DNA of 64,000 nt from Janthinobacterium fluminis (GTDB taxonomy: Bacteria; Pseudomonadota; Gammaproteobacteria; Burkholderiales; Burkholderiaceae_D). Location of the stretch: NCBI RefSeq assembly GCF_028595325.1, contig NZ_JAQQXR010000002.1:62001-126000 (forward strand), written 5' to 3'. This document shows, piece by piece, positions 9,928 to 18,976 of the stretch; the first letter of the stretch is position 1, and each line of letters begins with the position of its first letter. The translations under genes and the position numbers were made by a program. The notes beneath the pieces were generated by a model. It ran no database searches. It was not told the origin of the DNA and saw only the letters and a program-made list of their open reading frames with translations.

Positions 9928-12408
9928 ATGAACAGTTTCATGAATTTGCCATCCATCTTCAACCGCTTGTGGCGGGCCGGCTTGTTGTCCGGCCTGGCGC
10001 TGGCATCAACGGCCCAGGCGACCCAGACCTTCGCCGACGAGGACCGTTCCGCCGAGTTGGCGTCGCAGCCGCCGCACCAGCGTTACCAGTTCAATTCGCC
10101 GACCACGGTCACTTACGATAAGAGTTCCATCGGCGCCGGCGCGGCCGGCGCGCGGGTCTATGTGGCCGACATGGGCAACGACAGGGTGGTGGTGCTGAAC
10201 CTGAACGGCCAGAAGATCGGCGTGCTCGACGCGGCCGATACGCTGCGCGCCGCCGACAGCCCGGCGGCGGCCGTGGCGCCGATCAAGGCGCCGCTGGGGA
10301 TCGCCTTCCTGTCCGCCAGCGAGGCGCTCGACCCGCGGCTGGCCGGCCTGTATGTGAATGATGTCGGCAGCCACCAGATCCACTTTTTCCGCCCCGATGC
10401 CGCCGACGCCGACAAGTTCTACTATGTGACTTCGTTCGGCGTGAAGGGCTCGGGCGGCGGCCTGGAGTTGAACGTGCCGCGCAATATGGTGGTCACGCCG
10501 CAGGGCTGGGTGTATGTGTCGGATGAGTTCAACAACCGCATCAAGGGTTTTCGTCTCAATCCCGATGCCGCCTATGCGGTCACCTATCTGAATACCAGCG
10601 GCGCGGTCGACGCCGGCGGCCATGCGATTCCCGCCGGTCCGGTGATTCCCGGCGTGGACAAGGATTACGGCAGCGATTCGGGCAACTACTCCAGTTACGC
10701 CGGCCAGCCGAACAAGGTCGCCGGCTTTCGCATCCCGCAGGGGATGACGTACTGGCGCTCGCCGGCCGGCAACCACACGTATCTCTACGTCTGCGACAAC
10801 GGCAACAACCGCATCAAGATTTTCGAGGTGAACCAGGGCAGCGGCGCGATCACGCTGGTCGACATCATCGGCCGCTACACGGCCAACGGCACGGCCGGCC
10901 ACTTGAAGCGGCCGCGCGGCGTGCGCACCGACAAGGCCGGCAATCTGTACGTGGCCGACAGTTATAACGGCCAGATCCTGAAGTTCGCCAATCTGGACGG
11001 CGCGCTGGGCACCGTCAGCTACCGGGCCGGCGGCGCCAGCGACGCCAGCGCGGCCTGGACCTACGGTCGCCTGGGCATCCAGCAAATCGAGTTGCGCGCG
11101 CCGGTGACGGCCGCCACCGAGGACGCCGCCTTCCAGCTGCCCAACGATGCGGTGCCGATCGAGAACCCGGACGGCACGCCTTACCGCGAAAGCATCTGGG
11201 CCTCCGGCGTGTTTTACAGCAATCTACCGGTGCTGCTGGTGAGCGACCCGGGCAACCACCGCATCAAGAAGTGCTGGGCCGCCAGCAGCGGCGGTTCGAT
11301 CGTGCGCTGCTCGGTGTCGGCCGGCGTCGGCGGCACCGCCAGCAATGAGTTCTGGGGCTATCCGCGCACGCTGACGGGACAGGTCCACGCGATTTCGGCG
11401 ATGACCTATCTGCAGGGCAGTTCGCGCCTGCTGGTTAGCGACACGCCTAACACCCGCATCAATATGTATAGCGCCAGCGGCGCCTATCTGGGCAAGTTCG
11501 GCGGCGGCGACATCAACTACGGCGTCACCGGCATCAGCGCCTTCCCGGTCAGCGCCGGCGAGGAGGTGGCCGTCGTCACCGCGGCCGACACCAGCCTGCC
11601 GTTCCCGTACACGGGCGACAGCTCGCTGCGCATCTACAAGGCCGACGGCACGCTGCGCTACACCTTCAATCTGGGTTACCGCACCACCGGCCTGGCGGCG
11701 CCGAAGATCGCCTTCGCCAACGCGAATTTCCCGGTTGGCTTGCACGTCAAGGCGGAGGCGCCGGCCGACCAGTTTTCGGTGTATCTGACCAGCTTCGGCA
11801 ACTATGCGTGGAAGTTCTCGTACAACCGCGCGGCCGGCACGCTGAGCTATGCGTGGGCGGCCGGCGGCGCCGACGCCAGCAAGGGCACGGATGTCGGCAC
11901 CAGCTGGGCGCTGGGGCCGAACTTCTACAACCAGGGCGCGGCCGGCACCTTCGACACGATCCAGGGCATCCTGGCCTTGAACAACCGGGTCTATGCGGTG
12001 GACCGGCGCAACCAGCGCATTCAGGCGCTGAACCCGGCCAATGGCGCGTTGCTGGGCCAGATAGGCCAGGGCGGCGGCACTTACGACCACAACGGCAACA
12101 TCGTCGCCGACGAGTTCTTCCTGCCCGAGGGGCTGGGCTACGACAGCACCCGGCAGCGCCTGCTGGTCGGCGACGGTTTCAATATGGTGGCCAAGTCCTT
12201 TGCCAATCCTGACCTGGTCGCGCCTAATGCCAGCGGCAAGATCCTGCCCGCTTTCAACGGTTACTGGTTGAATCCGGCGCTGGGCACCCGGCCGGGCGGC
12301 CTGTTCGCGACCCAGCAGGCGGTGGCCGGCGGCGGCAAGGTGTATGTCAGTTCCCTGATCAGCTGCCGCGTGACGATCTTCGACTGGTCCGAGCTGACGC
12401 CGCCCTGA
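9928..12408 (+). CDS. exported NHL-repeat (beta-propeller) protein
   Basis: 826 residues from ATG 9928. An N-terminal signal peptide (hydrophobic GLLSGLALASTAQA, cleavage after about residue 31) is followed by repeated NHL blade cores: VYVADMGNDRVVVLN, VYVSDEFNNRIKGF, LYVCDNGNNRIKIF, LYVADSYNGQILKF, LLVSDPGNHRIKK, LLVSDTPNTRINMY and VYAVDRRNQRIQAL among about nine. This predicts one or more beta-propellers in the periplasm or outside the cell. No catalytic motif is seen. It follows the enoyl-CoA hydratase by 19 bp and precedes the ABC transporter, so it may bind or process the cluster's substrate; that is speculation. A terminator-like hairpin overlaps its stop codon. Confidence 0.82.
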   Translation: MNSFMNLPSIFNRLWRAGLLSGLALASTAQATQTFADEDRSAELASQPPHQRYQFNSPTTVTYDKSSIGAGAAGARVYVADMGNDRVVVLNLNGQKIGVLDAADTLRAADSPAAAVAPIKAPLGIAFLSASEALDPRLAGLYVNDVGSHQIHFFRPDAADADKFYYVTSFGVKGSGGGLELNVPRNMVVTPQGWVYVSDEFNNRIKGFRLNPDAAYAVTYLNTSGAVDAGGHAIPAGPVIPGVDKDYGSDSGNYSSYAGQPNKVAGFRIPQGMTYWRSPAGNHTYLYVCDNGNNRIKIFEVNQGSGAITLVDIIGRYTANGTAGHLKRPRGVRTDKAGNLYVADSYNGQILKFANLDGALGTVSYRAGGASDASAAWTYGRLGIQQIELRAPVTAATEDAAFQLPNDAVPIENPDGTPYRESIWASGVFYSNLPVLLVSDPGNHRIKKCWAASSGGSIVRCSVSAGVGGTASNEFWGYPRTLTGQVHAISAMTYLQGSSRLLVSDTPNTRINMYSASGAYLGKFGGGDINYGVTGISAFPVSAGEEVAVVTAADTSLPFPYTGDSSLRIYKADGTLRYTFNLGYRTTGLAAPKIAFANANFPVGLHVKAEAPADQFSVYLTSFGNYAWKFSYNRAAGTLSYAWAAGGADASKGTDVGTSWALGPNFYNQGAAGTFDTIQGILALNNRVYAVDRRNQRIQALNPANGALLGQIGQGGGTYDHNGNIVADEFFLPEGLGYDSTRQRLLVGDGFNMVAKSFANPDLVAPNASGKILPAFNGYWLNPALGTRPGGLFATQQAVAGGGKVYVSSLISCRVTIFDWSELTPP

Positions 12409-12427
12409 GTCCGGTAGCGGGCTTTTT
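12408..12427 (+). terminator. Rho-independent terminator after the NHL gene
   Basis: Stem AGTCCG / CGGGCT (one G-T pair) with loop GTAG, directly followed by a run of five T. It begins at the last base of the NHL stop codon, so the first transcript of the cluster probably ends here and the transporter genes have their own promoter. Confidence 0.7.
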
Positions 12428-12523
12428 CTTGTACGGTTTTTGACGCCGGGCGCGGCGGCGGGACGGTCCCGCGCCCCGGTGTTTGCAGTGCCATGTAGCA
12501 TATAAAAAAAGGATAGACGAGAC

Positions 12524-13711
12524 ATGAAGAGATTTCCCTTATCGCTGTGCGGCGCCGCGCTGGCGCTCGCCTGCCTGGCTGCGCCGGCGCGCGCCGCCGA
12601 CATCAGGATCGCTCACATCTACAGCAAGACCGGCGCGCTGGAGGCTTACGGCAAGCAGACCCAGACTGGCCTGATGATGGGCCTGGAGTATGCGACCGGC
12701 GGCAGCATGATGGTCAAGGGCCGCAAGATTGTCGTCATCGAGAAGGATGACCAGGGCAAGCCGGACGTCGGCAAGTCCCTGCTGGCGCAAGCCTACGGCG
12801 ACGACAAGGTCGATCTGGCCGTCGGGCCGACTTCGTCCGGCGTGGCGATCGCCATGCTGCCGGTGGCCGAGGAGTACAAGAAGGTGCTGCTGGTCGAGCC
12901 GGCCGTGGCCGATTCCATCACCGGCAGCAAATGGAACCGCTATGTGTTCCGCACCGGCCGCAATTCCTCGCAGGACGCGATCGCCAACGCGGTCGCGCTG
13001 GACAAGCCGGGCGTGAGCATCGCCACGCTGGCGCAGGACTACGCCTTCGGGCGCGACGGCGTGAAGGCTTTCGCCCAGGCGCTGTCGGGCAAGGGCGCGA
13101 AACTGGTGCACGAGGAGTATCTGCCCACCGGCACCAGCGACTTTACGGCCGGCGCGCAGCGCCTGATCGACGCGCTGAAGAACCAGCCCGGCCGCAAGGT
13201 GATTTTCGTGATCTGGTCCGGTGCCGGCAACCCGTTCAAGATCGCCGACCTGGATTTGAAGCGCCACGGCATCGAGATCGCCAGTGGCGGTAATATCCTG
13301 CCGGCCATGGCCGCCTACAAGCAGTTTCCCGGCATGCAGGGCGCGACCTATTACTACTACGGCATTCCGAAAAATCCCGCCAACCAGTGGCTGGTGACGG
13401 AGCACTACAAAAAGTTCAAGACCCCGCCCGACTTTTTCACGGCCGGCGGCATGACGGCCGGCATCGCGCTGGTGGAGGCGCTGAAGAAGGCCGCCGACAC
13501 CAGTTCCGAGAAGCTGATCCAGGCCATGGAGGGGATGGCCTTCGAGACGCCGAAAGGCAAGATGGTGTTCCGCAAGGAGGACCACCAGGCGCTGCAGTCG
13601 ATGTTCCATTTCCAGATCAAGGCCGACCCGGCACTGGCCTGGGGCGTACCGGAGCTGGTGCGCGAGCTGAAGATCGAGGATATCAAAGTGCCGGTGCGCA
13701 ACAAGCTGTAG
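12524..13711 (+). CDS. Liv-type ABC transporter, periplasmic substrate-binding protein
   Basis: 395 residues with a clean signal peptide (MKRFPLSLCGAALALACLAA, cleavage after ARA about residue 25). The mature protein has the two-lobed type I fold of the branched-chain-amino-acid/aromatic-acid binding family: IRIAHIYSKTGALEAYGKQT at the start, DLAVGPTSSGVAIAMLPVAEE, and GRDGVKAFAQAL. It would deliver solute to the permeases and ATPases encoded 110 bp downstream. Linkage to an acyl-CoA synthetase points to a carboxylic acid rather than an amino acid, but the ligand cannot be read from sequence. Confidence 0.92.
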   Translation: MKRFPLSLCGAALALACLAAPARAADIRIAHIYSKTGALEAYGKQTQTGLMMGLEYATGGSMMVKGRKIVVIEKDDQGKPDVGKSLLAQAYGDDKVDLAVGPTSSGVAIAMLPVAEEYKKVLLVEPAVADSITGSKWNRYVFRTGRNSSQDAIANAVALDKPGVSIATLAQDYAFGRDGVKAFAQALSGKGAKLVHEEYLPTGTSDFTAGAQRLIDALKNQPGRKVIFVIWSGAGNPFKIADLDLKRHGIEIASGGNILPAMAAYKQFPGMQGATYYYYGIPKNPANQWLVTEHYKKFKTPPDFFTAGGMTAGIALVEALKKAADTSSEKLIQAMEGMAFETPKGKMVFRKEDHQALQSMFHFQIKADPALAWGVPELVRELKIEDIKVPVRNKL

Positions 13712-13747
13712 ACGCGGCGCGCGCCGCCGCGGCGCGTTCCGCACGTC

Positions 13748-13781
13748 CTGGCGGGCGCAGCCGGTCCGCCAGCTTCTTTTT
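13748..13781 (+). terminator. Possible attenuating terminator between binding protein and ATPase genes
   Basis: Stem CTGGCGG (13748-13754) / CCGCCAG (13766-13772) with an 11-nt loop, followed by a T-rich tract. It sits in the 111-bp gap after the binding-protein gene, where partial termination would yield more binding protein than membrane components. The effect is inferred. Confidence 0.5.
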
Positions 13782-13822
13782 GCAGGTATTTTTGCCGCCT
13801 CGATGCGCGGCCCGGGTTCCCC

Positions 13823-14593
13823 ATGTCCATTTCTCTCGAAACGCGCGCGCTGACCGTCAATTTCGGCGGCCACGTGGCGGTCAAGCAAGTCTCGTGCGCC
13901 TTCCGGCCCGGCACGCTGACGGCCATCGTCGGCCCGAACGGCGCCGGCAAGACCACGTATTTCAACCTCATCTCCGGGCAACTGCCGTCGACGGGCGGCC
14001 AGGTGCTGTTGCACGGCCAGAACTTGACGCGCCAGGGCGCCGCCGCCCGCGCCCGCAGCGGCCTGGGCCGGGCCTTCCAGCTGACCAATCTGTTTCCCCG
14101 CCTGTCCGTGCTGGAAAACGTGCGCCTGGTGCTGCAGGCGCGCCACCGCACCGGCCTGCGCCTGCTGTCGACCTGGTATAGCGAGCGCCACCTGATCGAG
14201 GAGGCCGACCAGATACTCGAACAGATCGCCCTCGGCGCCCGGCGCGACACGCCGGCCAGCACCTTGCCGCACGGCGACCAGCGCAAGCTGGAGGTCGGCC
14301 TGTTGCTGGCGATGCGGCCCGAGGTGTTCCTGTTCGACGAGCCGACGGCCGGCATGAGCCACGACGAGGCGCCGCTGATACTCGACTTGATCGCGCAGAT
14401 CCGCCGCCAGCGCGACAAGACCATTCTGCTGGTCGAGCACAAGATGGACGTCGTCGAACGGCTGGCCGACCGCATCGTCGTGCTCAACCAGGGCCAACTG
14501 GTGGCCGACGGCGCGCCGGCCGAGGTGATGCGGATGCGCGTCGTGCGGGAGGCGTATCTGGGCGCCGACGCGGCGCTGGGGGAGGCGGCATGA
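13823..14593 (+). CDS. Liv-type ABC transporter ATP-binding protein (LivG-like)
   Basis: 256 residues. Walker A GPNGAGKTTYF near residue 37, Q-loop region FQLTNLFPRLSVLENV, signature variant LPHGDQRKLEVG near 153, Walker B VFLFDEPTAGMS and the H-loop LLVEHKMD. The short LivG-type C-terminal extension is present. It overlaps the next gene by 4 bp (ATGA) and forms a five-gene transporter set with the binding protein and two permeases. Confidence 0.94.
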   Translation: MSISLETRALTVNFGGHVAVKQVSCAFRPGTLTAIVGPNGAGKTTYFNLISGQLPSTGGQVLLHGQNLTRQGAAARARSGLGRAFQLTNLFPRLSVLENVRLVLQARHRTGLRLLSTWYSERHLIEEADQILEQIALGARRDTPASTLPHGDQRKLEVGLLLAMRPEVFLFDEPTAGMSHDEAPLILDLIAQIRRQRDKTILLVEHKMDVVERLADRIVVLNQGQLVADGAPAEVMRMRVVREAYLGADAALGEAA

Positions 14594-15342
14594 GCGCGCC
14601 CCTGCTGAGCCTGTCCGGCGTGCACACGCACATCGGGCCTTACCATATTTTGCAGGGCGTCGACTTGCAGGTGCCGCGCGGCCAGTTGACGATGTTGCTG
14701 GGCCGCAACGGCGCCGGCAAGAGCACCACGCTGCGCACCATCATGGGCCTGTGGCGCGCCAGCGTCGGCGAGATCGGCTTCGGCGGCGCCTCGCTGAAGG
14801 GCTTGGGCACGGCCGACATCGCCAGGCGCGGCATCGCCTATGTGCCGGAAAACATGGGCATCTTCAGCGACCTGACGGTGCGCGAAAACATGTTGCTGGC
14901 GGCGCGCTCCGGGCCGCTGGACGGCGCGCGCCTGGAGTGGATCGTCAAGCTGTTCCCGTCGATCCGGCAATTTTGGAGCAAGCCGGCCGGCAAGCTGTCG
15001 GGCGGGCAGAAGCAGATGGTCGCGCTGGGCCGCGCGCTGGCCGAGCCGCGCGCGCTGTACATGTTCGACGAGCCGTCCAAGGGGCTGGCGCCGGTGATGG
15101 TCGACAGCATGGTGGCGGCCTTGCGCGCCTTGAAGGAGGAGGGCGCGACGGTGCTGCTGGTCGAGCAGAACCTGGCGGTGGCGCAGGCGCTCGGCGACAG
15201 CGTGGCCGTGATGGACGCCGGCCGGGTGATCCACCACGGCGGCATGGCGCAGCTGGCGGCCGACGCCGATCTGCAACAGCGCCTGCTCGGGCTGCACCTC
15301 GGCGCCGCGCCGCAGCGCGCGCCGGCGGGGGTTGCGCCATGA
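14590..15342 (+). CDS. Liv-type ABC transporter ATP-binding protein (LivF-like)
   Basis: 250 residues, second ATPase of the pair. Walker A GRNGAGKSTT near residue 36, signature LSGGQKQMVALGRAL near 137, Walker B ALYMFDEPSKGLAP, and switch region LLVEQNLAVA. PENMGIFSDLTVRENM is typical of LivF. ATGA overlaps link it to the gene before and the gene after, so all four membrane and ATPase genes are translationally chained. Confidence 0.94.
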   Translation: MSAPLLSLSGVHTHIGPYHILQGVDLQVPRGQLTMLLGRNGAGKSTTLRTIMGLWRASVGEIGFGGASLKGLGTADIARRGIAYVPENMGIFSDLTVRENMLLAARSGPLDGARLEWIVKLFPSIRQFWSKPAGKLSGGQKQMVALGRALAEPRALYMFDEPSKGLAPVMVDSMVAALRALKEEGATVLLVEQNLAVAQALGDSVAVMDAGRVIHHGGMAQLAADADLQQRLLGLHLGAAPQRAPAGVAP

Positions 15343-16334
15343 TGGCCCTGTCCATGCAGAGGTTCGAGCGGAACCTGCCGAAGCTGGTGTTGCCGGCCTT
15401 GCTGCTGCTGGCGCTGCCGCTGCTGCCCAGCCTGCCGACGTGGGCCACGCTGAGCATCGCCGGACTGGCGATGGGGATGATGATCTTCATCATGGCCAGC
15501 GGCCTGACCCTGGTGTTCGGCTTGATGGATGTGATGAACTTCGGCCACGGCGCCTTCATCGCCGTCGGCGCCTTTGTCGCCACCAGCGTGCTGCAACTGA
15601 TGCCCGGCTGGATGCAGGCCGACAGCCTGCTGTTGAACGGCGGCGCCGTCGGCGTCGCGCTGCTGGTGGCGGCGCTGGTGACGGGCTTGCTGGGCTGGGG
15701 CTTCGAGCGCCTGATGATACGGCCCGTGTACGGCGCCCACCTGACGCAGATTCTGGTGACGACCGGCGGCCTGATCGTCGCCGAGCAGTTGATCCACGTG
15801 ATCTGGGGGCCGGAGCAGATTCCGCTGCCGCGCCCGGCCAGCCTGCGCGGCGCGTGGGTGTTCGGCGACGTCGCCGTGGAAAAATTCCGCCTGCTGGCGG
15901 TGGCGCTGGGCCTGCTGATTTTCGGCGTGATGTGGCTGGTGCTGAACCGCACGAAAATCGGCCTGCTGGTGCGCGCCGGCGTGCAGGACCGCGAGATGGT
16001 GGAAACCCTGGGCTACCGCGTCGGCCTGCTGTTCGTCGGCGTGTTCGTGGCCGGCTCCGCGCTGGCCGGGCTGGGCGGCGTGCTGTGGGGCTTGTACCAG
16101 GAAAGCGTCAGCGCCGCGCTGGGCGCGCAACTGATGGTGCTGATCTTCATCGTCATCATCATCGGCGGCCTCGGCTCCGTCGGCGGCTGTTTCGTCGGCG
16201 CGCTGCTGGTCGGCCTGACGGCCAACTACGCCGGCTTCCTGGCGCCCAAGGTGGCGCTGGGCGCCAACATCCTGCTGATGGTGCTGATCCTGCTGTGGCG
16301 CCCGCAGGGCCTGTTTCCGGTGGCGTCGCGATGA
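15339..16334 (+). CDS. Liv-type ABC transporter permease (LivH-like)
   Basis: 331 residues, about eight membrane helices. The LivH signature is present: GLTLVFGLMDVMNFGHGAF near residue 55 and the coupling region with GLGSVGGCFVGALLVG near the C-terminus. Two ATG codons in a row (15339 and 15342) are possible starts; the first overlaps the livF-like stop as ATGA. Forms the channel with the LivM-like protein. Confidence 0.93.
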   Translation: MMALSMQRFERNLPKLVLPALLLLALPLLPSLPTWATLSIAGLAMGMMIFIMASGLTLVFGLMDVMNFGHGAFIAVGAFVATSVLQLMPGWMQADSLLLNGGAVGVALLVAALVTGLLGWGFERLMIRPVYGAHLTQILVTTGGLIVAEQLIHVIWGPEQIPLPRPASLRGAWVFGDVAVEKFRLLAVALGLLIFGVMWLVLNRTKIGLLVRAGVQDREMVETLGYRVGLLFVGVFVAGSALAGLGGVLWGLYQESVSAALGAQLMVLIFIVIIIGGLGSVGGCFVGALLVGLTANYAGFLAPKVALGANILLMVLILLWRPQGLFPVASR

Positions 16335-17401
16335 CGGCCCGCTGGCTCTCCGCCGCGCTGTCGGGCGACACGCCGCGCAGCCGCCTGCTGGCCGGCCTGC
16401 TGCTGGCCGTCTTCGTCGGCCTGCTGCTGGCGCCGCTGCTGTTCCCCGGCACGCGCGCGCTCAACGTCGCCGCCAGGATCTGCGTGTTCATCGTGCTGGC
16501 GGCCAGTTACGACCTGCTGCTCGGCTACACCGGCGTCGTCTCCTTCGCCCACACGATGTTCTTCGGCATAGGCGCCTATGGCGTCGGCATCGCCATGTTC
16601 CAGTACGAGGCCGACGGCCTGGCCCTGCTGGCCGGCGCGGCCGCGTCGCTGCTGCTGGCGCTGTTACTGGCCTTGCTGCTGGGCGTGCTGTCGCTGCGCG
16701 TGCGCACCATCTTTTTCGCCATGATGTCGCTGGCGCTGGCCTCCTTCTTCGCCACGCTGGCCTCGCAGTTTTCCGCCTTCACGGGCGGCGAGGACGGCCT
16801 CAGCTTCAAGCTGCCGGCGTTGCTGTCGCCCGCCACCGAGTTCTTCGGCGGGCCGCTGCTGGGCGTGGTCTGGAATGGCAAGCTGCTGACTTACTACCTG
16901 GTGTTTTTCTGCAGCCTGGCGCTGTTCTTGCTGGCCCTGCGCGTGGTCAATTCGCCGTTCGGCAAGGTGTTGCAGGCGATCCGGGAAAACGACTTCCGCG
17001 CCGCCGCCATCGGCTTCAATCCCGTGCTGTACCGCACCGTGGCCAATTGCCTGGCGGCCCTGCTGGCCTGCGCGGCCGGCATCCTGTACGCGCTGTGGCT
17101 GCGCTATGTGGGGCCGGACACCACGCTGAGCTTCAGCATCATGATCGACATCCTGCTGATGGTGGTGATAGGCGGCATGGGCTCGATGTACGGCGCGGCG
17201 CTGGGCGCGGCCGTGTTCGTGATCGCGCAAAACTATCTGCAGGACGGCATGAAACTGCTCAGCGGCGCGCTGGAGGGGGCGCCGCTGCTGGCCAGCCTGT
17301 TCCATCCGGACCGCTGGCTGCTGTGGCTGGGCGTGCTGTTCATTCTGAGCGTCTACTTTTTCCCTAGCGGCATAGTCGGCCGCCTGCGCGGCAAGCCTTA
17401 A
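16331..17401 (+). CDS. Liv-type ABC transporter permease (LivM-like)
   Basis: 356 residues, about nine membrane helices. LivM hallmarks: ASYDLLLGYTGVVSFAHTMFFGIGAYG near residue 58 and GGMGSMYGAALGA near 280, with the coupling helix RENDFRAAAIGFNP. ATG 16331 overlaps the preceding stop by 4 bp. It ends 18 bp before the acyl-CoA synthetase gene, whose strong ribosome site (AAGGAGGGG) suggests the operon continues. Confidence 0.93.
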   Translation: MTARWLSAALSGDTPRSRLLAGLLLAVFVGLLLAPLLFPGTRALNVAARICVFIVLAASYDLLLGYTGVVSFAHTMFFGIGAYGVGIAMFQYEADGLALLAGAAASLLLALLLALLLGVLSLRVRTIFFAMMSLALASFFATLASQFSAFTGGEDGLSFKLPALLSPATEFFGGPLLGVVWNGKLLTYYLVFFCSLALFLLALRVVNSPFGKVLQAIRENDFRAAAIGFNPVLYRTVANCLAALLACAAGILYALWLRYVGPDTTLSFSIMIDILLMVVIGGMGSMYGAALGAAVFVIAQNYLQDGMKLLSGALEGAPLLASLFHPDRWLLWLGVLFILSVYFFPSGIVGRLRGKP

Positions 17402-17419
17402 CATTCGAAGGAGGGGCAT

Positions 17420-18976
17420 ATGTATGTAGTGGATTACCTGCACAAGCAAGCGCTGCAGCATCCGGACAAGATCGCGCTGGTCGACGTGGCCAGCGGCCGC
17501 ACCGTCAGTTACCGCCAGTTCAACGAACGCGCCAGCCGCTTCGCCGAATACCTGCTGGGCGCCTGCCGCTTGCAGCCGGGTGCGCGCGTGGCCGTGCTGG
17601 CGCATAACTCCTCGGACTATCTGGAACTGTTGTACGGCTGCGCCAAGGCCGGCATGGTGATGGTGTGCCTGAACTGGCGCCTGGCGCCGGCGGAGTTGCT
17701 GCCCATTTTGCGGGACGCCGATCCGGCCGTCCTGGTGTACGGCCCGCCGTTTGCGGACAGCGTGCGGACGCTGCGCGCGCAACTGCCGCAAATGCAGGCG
17801 TGGCGCTGCATCGTCGTCGGCGCGGCCGGCGACGGCGCGGCGCCCGGCTATGAAAGCTGCCTGGCCGGCGCCTCCGGCCAAGTGATCGAGATGCCGCCGC
17901 GCGGCATGGACGAAGTCTGGCATTTGCTCTACACCTCAGGGACCACCGGCACGCCGAAGGGCGTGATGCAAACCTACGGCATGGTGTTTTTCAACGCCGT
18001 CAACTGCATGCTGGCGACCGGCCTGTCGGGCCGAGACGTGCTGCTCAACGTGCTGCCCTTCTTCCACACGGGCGGCCTGAACCTGTACACCAACCCCGTG
18101 CTGCACGCCGGCGGCACCGTCCACATCATGCAGCAGTTCGACGCCGGCGCCACCATCGAACTGCTCGACAGCAGCGTCACGCTATTCCTCGGCGTGCCGG
18201 CCGTGTACCTGCTGATGAGCCAGCACCCGGCTTTCGAGGCGGCGCAATTTCGCGCGATGCGGCACTGGTCGGCCGGCGGCTCGCCGGTGGCGCACAGCCT
18301 GCTGGAACGCTATCAGGCCAAGGGCATCACGATCTGCTTCGGCTTCGGCATGACCGAGACGGGGCCGACCGTCTTCATCTGCGACCCGGACACGGCGCGG
18401 CGCAAGGTCGGCAGCATCGGCCGCCCGGTCGGCTCGATGCGCACGCGCGTGGTGCTGGCCGACGGCAGCGACGCCGGCCCGGGCCAGCGCGGCGAACTCT
18501 ATATCAACGGCCCCGGCGTCACGCCCGGCTACTGGAAACTGCCGCAGGCCAGCGCCGAGGCCATCGTCGACGGCTGGCTGCGCTCGGGCGACATCGCCTA
18601 CTTCGACGCCGACGGCGACTACTACATCGTCGACCGGGCCAAGGACATGTACATCTCCGGCGCCGAAAACGTCTACCCGGCCGAAGTGGAAAACGTGCTG
18701 TTCCAGATGGTGCAGATCGCCGACGCCGCCGTCATCGGCGTGGCCGACGAAAAATGGGGCGACGTCGGCGCCGCCATCGTCGTGCTGAAGGCTGGCCAGC
18801 CGCTGGCGCCGCAGGAACTGCAGGCGTTTTGCCGCAGCCGCCTGTCCGGCTACAAAGTCCCAAAACACGTGGTATTCCTGGACGCGCTGCCGCGCACGCC
18901 GTCGGGAAAACTGGAAAAACACAAACTCCGCAGCCAATTCGCCGACCTTGGCGAGCATGAAAGAAACGCCCGATGA
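17420..18976 (+). CDS. AMP-dependent acyl-CoA synthetase/ligase
   Basis: 518 residues of the ANL superfamily, which adenylates a carboxylic acid and transfers it to CoA. Core motifs in order: A3 YTSGTTGTPKGVMQ near residue 172, A5 GFGMTETGP near 310, A7 region SGDIAYFDADGDYYIVDRAK, hinge and A8 MYISGAENVYPAEVE, and A10 lysine PRTPSGKLEKHKLR near the C-terminus. The first domain resembles fatty-acid and aromatic-acid ligases. It is fused by operon structure to the transporter and to the MaoC-like gene (ATGA overlap), so it probably activates the imported acid. The exact acid is unknown. Confidence 0.93.
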   Translation: MYVVDYLHKQALQHPDKIALVDVASGRTVSYRQFNERASRFAEYLLGACRLQPGARVAVLAHNSSDYLELLYGCAKAGMVMVCLNWRLAPAELLPILRDADPAVLVYGPPFADSVRTLRAQLPQMQAWRCIVVGAAGDGAAPGYESCLAGASGQVIEMPPRGMDEVWHLLYTSGTTGTPKGVMQTYGMVFFNAVNCMLATGLSGRDVLLNVLPFFHTGGLNLYTNPVLHAGGTVHIMQQFDAGATIELLDSSVTLFLGVPAVYLLMSQHPAFEAAQFRAMRHWSAGGSPVAHSLLERYQAKGITICFGFGMTETGPTVFICDPDTARRKVGSIGRPVGSMRTRVVLADGSDAGPGQRGELYINGPGVTPGYWKLPQASAEAIVDGWLRSGDIAYFDADGDYYIVDRAKDMYISGAENVYPAEVENVLFQMVQIADAAVIGVADEKWGDVGAAIVVLKAGQPLAPQELQAFCRSRLSGYKVPKHVVFLDALPRTPSGKLEKHKLRSQFADLGEHERNAR

